DNA of 64,000 nucleotides from Ophiocordyceps camponoti-saundersi (nom. inval.) (taxonomy: Eukaryota; Ascomycota; Sordariomycetes; Hypocreales; Ophiocordycipitaceae): NCBI GenBank assembly GCA_003339415.1, contig PDHQ01000018.1, positions 124,001-188,000 on the forward strand. Reading direction: 5' to 3'. This document shows positions 56,359 to 64,000 of this stretch, piece after piece; the first letter of the stretch is position 1; every line of letters begins with the position of its first letter. The position numbers and the translations under genes were made by a program. The notes under the pieces are model-generated. The model saw only the letters and a program-made list of their open reading frames with translations, made no database searches and had not been told where the DNA came from.

Positions 56359-59074
56359 CTACGAGACCCGTAACTCGCCCCTTAAACTAAACACCCCAGG
56401 CCACTGCATCTCCAAAAGAGCAACAACCTCCCTCACAAGCCTCACCCTCGGTCTCGGCCTCGCCTCGCCATCAAAGCCACGATACTGCCACTGCCTCTCA
56501 AAGTCGCCGATCCGCGCCACGATAGCAGACTCGTTGATCGACCCGACAGAACAGGCCTGCACCAAGCCGTCGACAAACACCTCCCAGCGCGGACGGTAAT
56601 ACGACCTCGTCAGCCCGGCCCACGCGCGGGCGGCGTAGTCGTTGAGCTCGTGCTTCTCCGCCAGCCAGACCGTGATCTGGCTGCGGGCGTTGAAGGCGAA
56701 GAGGTCGTCGGCGTCAACGACCTGCGCTGCCGACCGACGGGCGTCGCCTAGCCACTTGGATAGACGGTACGCCGGCTCGGCCGAGAGCACGAGGTCTAAG
56801 CTGTCCAGCAGACGGAGCAGGTCGGCGCCGCGCTCTGCTACTTCACCGCTCTTGTCGGAGTCGGAGTCGGAGTCGGACCGGGATCGGCGAAACGGCAGCG
56901 GAGCCAAAGTCGGAGCAGCCGGAGGAGTCATGGCGGCTCGGAATGCGGCGATGAGAGCCTCGTACCGGTCGGTGAAGGCGTTGGACAGAATCTGACGCGT
57001 GACGTCTACCAGATCAAGCTGAAAGGCCGGCTGCGTCCATAGAGCGGCCTTCTCCGCCGCGGCGGCCAACATCAGACGCCAGACGCGCCTCAGCAGACGC
57101 GCATCGTAGTGAAGGGCGGTCGGGGAGGGGAAGTGACGGGTGCGACCGACGAGGCCTTGGAGACGCGGAGAGAGCTGATAGACGCCGACGCCGGCGCTGG
57201 GGATCGCCTCGTCTTTGCAGTCGTAGACGTGAGCGCCGAGAAGCTGCCAGGCCCGGATCAGGGGACGGGGCACGACGACGACGCCTGCGTACCGCAACTC
57301 GGCCCAGCTGGAGAACCAGTCCGGAAGCTGTGACGTGCTCGTCGCGGACCAGGCCTGGTCCAGTACGAGGTCGTAGATGACTTCGTTGGCGCCGTATCCC
57401 TCGGGCGAGAGTCCGAGGCCGAGCAGCATCGTGGCCGAGGACGACGACGAGGATGATGACTGGGCAACGGCCAGACCGGAGACGACGGCCGAGGCGCGTC
57501 CGTACAGGTTCATGTTGCTGCCAAAGGTGTGAAGCATGCACCACACCCAGGGCCGGCCGGCAAAGGACCGGGTCCGGTTCCACTGAGGCTCGCTCTCGGC
57601 GAACAGATCCAGCACCACCAGGGCCTTGTCGTCAGCCACGCCGCCGAGGTAAGCGTCGACGCGGGAAGGACTCCAGAAGCTCTGGTCGTTGAAGAAGAGC
57701 CAGCCCTGCATCAGCCAGACGGCGGCCGGGTTGGCGGCGCTGAGGGCGGCGTCGGTGGCGCGCGATATCGCCCGGAGGGTTTCCTCCGTGTGGCCGCTGA
57801 CGGGCGGCTTCAACTCGTTGAACTGATCGAGCGCGTAGATGTTGGAGACGTTGCCGTAAGCCTCCATCTGAAAGCGTACGAACTGCTGCTGCAACTCGGC
57901 GTATACCGGATCCAGAGGGCTGAGGAAGAGGATGCCGCCCACGGCTTCCGGCACGTCGGTCCAGCTCACGCGGGTGACGCTGTTGGTAGAGTTGGGCCTC
58001 ACCCTCAGCAAGGCATCCGGAACGAAGCCAGGGAAAGCCGGAAGCACAGGCGTGATTCCCAACTCGACCATCCTCCTCACGATCCGTCTCTGAAGCGTGT
58101 CCTGTCCTTGGATCCAACCCAGCGGCAGATCGCCGAGACCGCCCCACGAGCTGCGGACGTTGCCGAGCCGATTCCACGACTGAAAGGCCGGGCCGGTGAA
58201 GAAGGGGATGATCTCATCGTCTGACAGGCCCATGGCGCGGAAGCTCTGTAGGTAGATCATCTCGTAGCCTACCCACGCCAGCTGGACGTTTATGCCGCGC
58301 CAGGCGGACCAGTCGAGGAGCTTTTCCCACTCGTCCCAGTCGTACCAGACGAAAGAGTAGGAGAAGGTGACTTACGACGTTTTGGTATCTGCTTCCCCTG
58401 GACGTAGGCTTAGGAAGAAAGGGGAAGGGGTTCTCACCAGTGTTTAGGTTGTATCGCCACGGCACGAGACTGGAGCCGCGGAGGGTCTGCTTCGGCGGCG
58501 GGAGCGGACCGGGGGGGAGGTGTTGCCGGCCGGGGCCGATGAACCAGTAGAGGTCGAGGTGAAGGGTGTCGGTGGCATAATGCCGAAGACTGTTTATTGT
58601 GTTTGTCGGGGATGAGCATCAGCCTCTGTCTCTCTCTCTCTCTCTCTCTCTTCCAAATATATCGTCTTTTCCTTGCTATATATATGGACGGGGGACATGT
58701 GTGTGTAAGTGATATATACGCACGCACCCTCTGGCCAACGCGCTCAGCGTAGTCCCCTCGATGCGGATCCTGCCGTCTTCGACCACGGCAACGACGTAGC
58801 TATCGTTGCCCGCCTGGTGCCATCGCGACCAGAGCTCAGGCTCGGTGGAGAGGGCAAAGTCGAAGCTGAGGCCGCGACCGGGGCCTAGGATCCTGTCTGC
58901 CAGGGCGGCGATGCCCTCTGTTGCTGTTGCTGCTGCTGCTGCTGCTGCTGTTGTTGCTGATGCTGTTACGAAGAGGAGGAGGAAGAAGAGGAAGTTGATG
59001 ATCATGACGGTGAACAAGATGCCACTGCTGCTGCTGCTGTTGTTGTTACTGACTGGTGAAAGAGGAGGCCTCAT
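56359..59074 (-). CDS. GH89 alpha-N-acetylglucosaminidase (NAGLU-like)
   Basis: Three exons, complement(join(56359..58370, 58438..58589, 58728..59074)), 836 aa; donors GTGCGT and GTGAGA. The ATG at 59074 was chosen because the open frame above it lacks ATG. A hydrophobic stretch (about 23-45) acts as signal peptide or anchor, followed by an Ala run. Splicing rebuilds LARGLRHYATDTLHLDLYW and NTVTFSYSFVWYDWDEWE. GH89 motifs follow: FTGPAFQSWNRLGN, DQFNELKPP (catalytic Glu near 353), LMQGWLFF, VLDLFAESEPQW, WCMLHTFGSNMNLYG and LGLSPEGYGANEV (second Glu near 489). This is the family of the human lysosomal enzyme that removes terminal alpha-GlcNAc from heparan sulfate; in a fungus it more probably acts on alpha-GlcNAc glycans of prey, host or mucin-like material. 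Confidence 0.92.
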
Positions 59075-60202
59075 AGCTGGGGTTGTGATGGAGGGTTGGT
59101 TGTTGAGGGAGGTGAAAGCTTCATACCCTCCTTCCCTACCACCACCCACCCACCGCCTTCACGGATACCTGGTAGGTTAGGTAGGTAGGTAGGTACCATG
59201 GCGACGTGGAAGGGGGGGGCGCTGTTACTGTTAGACAGGATGCAGTGAAATGCAGATGCAGCGCTAACAGATACAGCTTGTAGCAGCCTGGATGGACGAT
59301 AATCCCGTACCACAGAGCCAGTAAGCAGGTTGGTAGTGTAGTAGTAGTAGTAGTAGTAGTAGTGGATGTTGACGCCGCCATCGGCGCTTTGAGAAGCTGT
59401 CGGGCCCAGCAGTTCAGATGCATGGATGAGTGAGTGTCTTTGAGGATATAAGATGTATATAGGAGGGGAAGATAAGAGAAACTAAGGTAGCTGAAGTCGG
59501 ACTTTGCCTGGGGGATGGTGAATGACGCTGATGATGATGGCGATGGTGATGATGATTATACGGATACGGATATACACATCCATCTCTATCCTCTACACGT
59601 CATTCCAACATACAGTTTTCTCACTCATTCAAATCTTCTTCACCCATCAGTTTAAACAGCTCTAGAGAGCTTGTCTTCCCCGCGGCGTTGGCGTCACCAC
59701 ACAGCCAGCCAGCCAGCTAAGAGATGGGGAACCGTATCGTCCAGACGGCAGGGCAGGGCAGTCAAACCCTCTAAATATACAACACCATGTAGAGATATAG
59801 ACTTGCATACCTATCTAGCTTGGGCTTGGCTTGGCTTGGCTTCATTCAACACCTCCCTCCTCTTCTTCTTATACACACCGCCTCCGTCATCAACATCCTC
59901 TCAACTCACTCTCATACATGAACAAACCCTCCTCCCCCTTCACATCTCACCATGAATCCCTCACTCAAACCCCCTTGCCCCCCCCTGTCCTTTTCCCCGC
60001 TCTCTCTCTCTCTCTCTCTCCAACGTGTCTTTCCAACACCACCATACCCCTGCTGCTCACCCAACCGTGTAACCCGAGAGGCAAGCAAACAAAGCCCATA
60101 ATCTCCGCCTCTTTCGTCATCTCTCCCTCTCTCTCCCTCTCTCTTCTTCTCCTTCTCCTCCTCCATCAAACGCCATAGATCAACCGACAAAAGAAAAAAA
60201 AA
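59075..60202. promoter_or_regulatory. Divergent GH89/CDF transporter intergenic region
   Basis: This 1128-bp gap lies between two divergent starts. An (AGT)n run lies at 59,339-59,362; two overlapping TACGGATA octamers lie at 59,559-59,572; a (CT)n tract lies at 60,000-60,020. The last 300 bp before the transporter are pyrimidine-rich, as at other start sites here. No gene is seen. Confidence 0.55.
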
Positions 60203-61775
60203 ATGACTCCATCCTCAACCACAACCCCAGAAGCGCCACCCCCAACCCTCCTCGACCCAGAACTCCTCCGACGAGCCCGTCTCGGCGACGGAAGCCATCG
60301 TCATCATCAACGTCCCGTTCGCAACTTCTACTCGCGTCAGGATAGGCTTATAGACCAGTACCTCACCGTCGACGACGAGGAGCGCTCCGCCGAGGATGAA
60401 GAGGCTAGGCTTCGACCGCGGGTCCGAGTCGCCGTGTACGGCTCGTTCGGCGTCAACGCGGCTTTGTTTGCTATACAGCTTTACGCCGCTGTTTCCACCG
60501 GCTCCTTGTCGGTCTGTGTGGTCCCCCCCCCCTCCTTGTCCTAATCGTGTCTCTTTAGCACGAACCATCAGTCTGTCTGTCTGACTTACACCGCGACTCA
60601 CCTCAACCCCTGTCTCACTCAGCTGTTTGCCACCACCGCCGATGCCTTCATGGACCTCGTTTCATCCTGCGTCATGGTGATAACCTCACGTCTCGCTCGC
60701 CGGCCCAGCATCTACCGCTTCCCAGTTGTGAGTCTTTGACGAGGGAGGCGAGGCTTGGTCTTCAACCCCCTTTTTTTTTCTCACCTCATCCTCTCCTCTT
60801 AGGGACGCACCCGCATCGAGCCCGTCGGCATCATCATCTTCTGCGCCCTCATGGCCACCGTCGCCGTCGAGCTCATTGTAAGCCGCTATTCCTAAGTTTC
60901 CTGGCTTCAACCCTTTTCCCCCCATCAGTCAGTCCTCACATACCCACCTACCTATCTTACCTACCGTAGATCGAGTCTGGCCGAAGCCTGGCACAAGGCC
61001 ACCACGATGCCGCTCCCCTCCAGCCTCTACCTCTGTCCCTCACCGGCGTCGCCAGTCCGTCTTCCCTACTCTTCAGCTGCTGCTCACTTGTAAACTGAGT
61101 AAAAGAGCCTACAAGTCCTCTCAAAGAGCTCGCTCATGGCCTACTGCTTCTTCTACCGCCGCTTCCCCTCCGTTCACGTCTTCTTCATCGATCACCGCAA
61201 CGACATTGTCGTCAACGTCTTCGGCCTCGTCATGTCCATCGCTGGCCATCGCCTGGCCTGGTATCTCGACCCCGTCGGCGCCATCTGTATTGCCCTGCTT
61301 ATCCTCGTCTCTTGGTCTTCCAACGCGTTCGAACAGGCCGGTCTCCTTGCTGGCAAGAGTGCGCCGTGGCCGTACATTTCCAAGCTCATCTATGTAACCC
61401 TGACGCATAGCAGCCACATCCTCAAGGTCGATACCGTCAGTTTCCCATCTCTCTCGATATAAAAAGAAGGCAACGTCTAATTCTTCCTTTTCCCCTTCTT
61501 TCCTCTAGTGCCGCGCGTATCACGCCGGCCAAAACTACTACGTCGAGGTAGACATCGTCATGGACGCCCAGACGCCTCTCCGCGTCTCCCACGACGTCGG
61601 CCAGTCGCTGCAGCGGAAGCTCGAGGGGCTGGCCGACGTCGAGAGGGCCTTTGTTCACATCGACTACGAGCACGAGCACAACATCCACGAGGAGCACAAG
61701 CCGCTCTACGACAAGGCCGAGTCGAGGAGCGTGAGGGAGTGGTTTCGTCAGACGCGTCCATCGCCGTGTTGTTAA
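60203..61775 (+). CDS. CDF-family metal cation transporter
   Basis: Six exons, join(60203..60511, 60623..60727, 60803..60877, 60970..61054, 61116..61435, 61509..61775), 386 aa. Donors are GTCTGT, GTGAGT, GTAAGC, GTCCGT and GTCAGT; phases are consistent. The N-terminal 80 residues are hydrophilic, with a HRHH patch and FYSRQDRLIDQYL, typical of fungal mitochondrial/Golgi-type CDF proteins. TM1-TM2 carry NAALFAIQLYAAVSTGSLS and TADAFMDLVSS with the D-x3-D metal site; TM5 has FIDHRNDIVVN, the His-x3-Asp site. The cytoplasmic domain includes YHAGQNYYVEVDIVMD and ends in a His/Glu-rich EHEHNIHEEHKPLY. It would export Zn, Mn or Fe from the cytosol in exchange for protons; the metal cannot be decided. 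Confidence 0.92.
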
Positions 61776-62209
61776 GACGAAGAAGAAGAAGAAGAAGAAG
61801 AAGAAGAAGGATGAAGCAATTCATGACCAGACCTTGTCTCATACAAACAGCCACGTCCCAGTTGAACTGTCATATACGTGTGTATATTCATCCGTCTCAC
61901 TCTCTCACTCCTCTCTCTATAGCATGCTCAACAGTCCCCCTTACCACGTTCCACAGCATCGAGACAGAAGCAAGCTAGGTATTCACCTCCTCCTCCTCCG
62001 GCAATGTGCCTTTGTCGTCGCCAATTTGCCTACAAGCTGCCCAACCGTCTGACTCTAAACGGCAGCAGCGTCAGATAAAGAGCCAATCTGTCATATGGAA
62101 CTGTAAGAGCGTCTAATCAAGCTCGCAACTTAGACACTCAAGCAGTATCGGTACTGGCGGAAAAGCTGTTTTCTCTTAGGTCAGTATTCTAGACGGTCAA
62201 AACTCGTCT
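61776..62209. other. Intergenic after the CDF transporter
   Basis: An (AAG)n run at about 61,778-61,808 follows the transporter stop codon directly. No gene is seen. Confidence 0.5.
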
Positions 62210-62466
62210 TCATGGCATCATCTCGGATTGGAAAGAGAAGGTCATGCATACGGGCTGGCAGAATTTCTACACGACCCTGTTAGCATCGAGAACATCGGGC
62301 ACATGTACAGGCTAATGCTATAGACTTGGACGGCACTCACGCTGCAGCAATCGCTGTCGTCCAGGCATCTCTCTTTATGACCCTTGCAGCTTTTCCCCGC
62401 CTCTGTGGACGGTTCGGAGCTGCTGACCAGCGTCAGCAGAGCCATGAGAGCCAAGAATATCTTCAT
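62210..62466 (-). CDS. Small secreted knottin-like cysteine-rich peptide
   Basis: Two exons, complement(join(62210..62266, 62341..62466)), 60 aa. The 74-nt intron has a GTGAGT donor, a CTAAC branch site 11 nt before the end and a GTGTAG acceptor. A signal peptide (about residues 1-17, MKIFLALMALLTLVSSS) leads to a mature peptide of some 40 residues. The six cysteines are spaced C-x6-C-x5-CC-x3-C-x3-C, the order of inhibitor cystine knots; the last two are supplied only by the second exon, so splicing completes the motif. Reading through the intron breaks the pattern, and a nearer CAG acceptor gives no cysteines. Knottin peptides in fungi include conotoxin-like and antimicrobial or protease-inhibiting peptides; the target here is unknown. 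Confidence 0.7.
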
Positions 62467-63823
62467 ATCGGCAGAGTTGCTTGGTTTATCGTTGTCGATG
62501 GCGTGACGTAGAATAAAGGATCATCTAGGCTTCACATCTTCTGAGGCCAGCAAGAAAAGGGAACATGACGCCCCTTTTACATAGCATCTGACACGGACCA
62601 ACGACCTTGATTCATCGACCGATTCTTCCAATATATAGAGTCTCATGCTCCGGGAACTGCAACTTGAGTATTGATGACGTTATGTCGTGTGTCCTCCCCC
62701 AAAGGTGCATAGAGATGGTCACCATAGATCGTATATATACGATGGAAGGCTGATAACTCAATACCACTCGATCTCTTATAATAAGCTACAGCGACTTGTC
62801 CGTTCATCTGTCACCTTATCAAGTCCTATCATAAAACGAAAAACAGTTCCTGGGACATGGGGAGTCTCTTCAAGATCAACTCTTTCTGCCTGAGTGCTGT
62901 TCCCAATTTCACCATCCCATCAATTTCAGATCAAGGACAACTCGGCGATGAAGGTGGTCGTATCAGGCAAAGACAAAGCCGTAGCAAAGCTGGTCGACCG
63001 TTCTCCTCCCTCGCAGTCGGCAAAGTGGGAAGCCGGACTTGAACTGTCTCTCCCTCGGTATCGAAATCATCAATATAAACGACAAGCGACGAAGGACATG
63101 GGCAAGGAAAGGAGAGAGAAGAGAAGAGAGGAGAGGCTATAGCTTGTGTCAAAGTATGAGAGACGAGGAACCGAGACCAAGCTGGATATCAGGACATGGT
63201 AAAAGTACGGCAGCCATCGTACAGCGTCAACCAAAGTGTCGTTCGTATTTCTGTTGCTTCTGCTGAGATGGTGTCATCGATTGGAGAATCTCGTATCGTT
63301 CATATAGGCTGGATCTCGATGATGTAGATCCCTTTAATCCGTATAGTTGATTCGCGATCCGGGGATTGTGACCTTGTCATGCTGCTTCTTCTTCTTCTTC
63401 TTCTTCTTCTTCCTTTAGAGGGATGGCAGAAACGAAAAGCGATGGGCGATAGGATGCAGTTGATGAGGATTCTGTCATGCATACTTTCTTCTTCTTCTCC
63501 TTCTCCTTCTGATGGTATTCGTATCCACGGAGAAGTGCATCTCTTCATCCGCATTCCACTGCCAAGGGAACCCTAGCATGAATCCGTATACAGAGAGAAT
63601 CACTTGCCTACCTCTACTAGGTTGCTACCTCTATCTTCATACTACTGGTCTATGGTGTATATATATATGTCTGTATGTGTGTGTGCGTGTGTTTGTGTTT
63701 ACATACCTGCTCACAGCCTCCTTACAGGTGACTCTTTCGTCCTCGCTATGAGGTTCTCGAGACTACATATATCACCCATCTCGTCTACAACAAACCCAAT
63801 CAACAACAACAGCAGCAGCAGCC
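62467..63823. other. Intergenic, 1.4 kb
   Basis: This region lies between two divergent secreted-protein genes. (CTT)n at 63,382-63,412 and 63,485-63,508 and TA/GT runs near 63,655-63,690 are the only structures. No gene is seen. Confidence 0.5.
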
Positions 63824-64000
63824 ATGAAGTCCACCATCGTCCTCGTCACAACCCTGGCCATCAACGGATCTCTAGCCGCGCCTCATGTCCCCGGTCCCAC
63901 AACCCCCCCAGTTGCTGCTGCTCCGCCAAAAGCAGACGAAGTGATAAGATCCCCAACCTCTTCGGTAACGAGACAGAGTTGCGGACACGATGGTCGAGTC
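63824..64000 (+). CDS. N-terminus of a secreted protein, cut by window edge
   Basis: The ATG at 63824, after a CAACAACAACAGCAGCAG leader, opens a frame of 59 codons that runs off the window. It begins MKSTIVLVTTLAINGSLAAP, a signal peptide with cleavage near residue 19, followed by a Pro/Ala-rich segment and one cysteine. The family cannot be named from this fragment. It could also contain an intron beyond the edge. Confidence 0.6.
   Translation, partial: MKSTIVLVTTLAINGSLAAPHVPGPTTPPVAAAPPKADEVIRSPTSSVTRQSCGHDGRV

Overview
The window is nuclear DNA of a filamentous ascomycete (Pezizomycotina). The evidence is: intron-bearing genes with short introns (about 50-85 nt, GTGAGT-like donors, CTAAC/CTGAC branch sites); an AT-rich left end showing the repeat-induced point mutation (RIP) signature; and fungal-only families (fungal secreted PLA2, GPI-type GH16, DUF7025-AAA ATPases). 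Placement in Sordariomycetes/Hypocreales is inference from gene content only. All gene models below were built by reading splice sites and checking reading-frame phase across every junction; none has transcript support.

Layout. 1-5555: a RIP-mutated Ty1/copia retrotransposon whose pol frame (integrase, RT, RNase H-adjacent motifs) is still readable on the minus strand. 6441-17875: alpha/beta hydrolase (+), CWF19-like splicing protein (-), secreted EEP-family nuclease/phosphatase-like protein (-), S10 serine carboxypeptidase (+), secreted fungal PLA2 (-). 19011-23491: a 1422-residue GH16 glucanase-like wall protein with a long Ser/Thr-rich stalk and a GPI-type tail (-). 25129-25583: a MITE with near-perfect 68-bp inverted repeats. 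26687-28464: a Ran1-like kinase (-). 28465-38089: about 9.6 kb without a recognisable gene, full of homopolymers and microsatellites, including 89 consecutive G. 38090-46129: PRP4-type spliceosomal kinase (-), TMA7 (+), a PAQR membrane receptor (+), and TFIIIC subunit Tfc6-like (-), the last two overlapping tail to tail. 46555-52476: a head-to-head pair, a STAND/NACHT-like protein with a decayed P-loop (-) and a DUF7025-type AAA ATPase (+). 52830-54305: a secreted protein with two beta/gamma-crystallin-like units built from duplicated exons (-). 56359-61775: GH89 alpha-N-acetylglucosaminidase (-) and a CDF metal transporter (+). 62210-62466: a small secreted peptide with an inhibitor-cystine-knot cysteine pattern (-). 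63824-end: start of another secreted protein (+).

The window mixes housekeeping RNA and translation genes (CWF19, PRP4 kinase, TMA7, TFIIIC) with a secreted set (EEP protein, carboxypeptidase, PLA2, GH16, crystallin-like protein, GH89, knottin-like peptide) that would suit a fungus digesting or colonising other organisms; that lifestyle is inference. The items most worth following are the NACHT-like/AAA divergent pair, the exon-duplicated crystallin-like protein, the cystine-knot peptide, the repeated basic motif in the GH16 stalk, two probable GC-AG introns, and an octamer (TATCCGTA) recurring in non-coding DNA.
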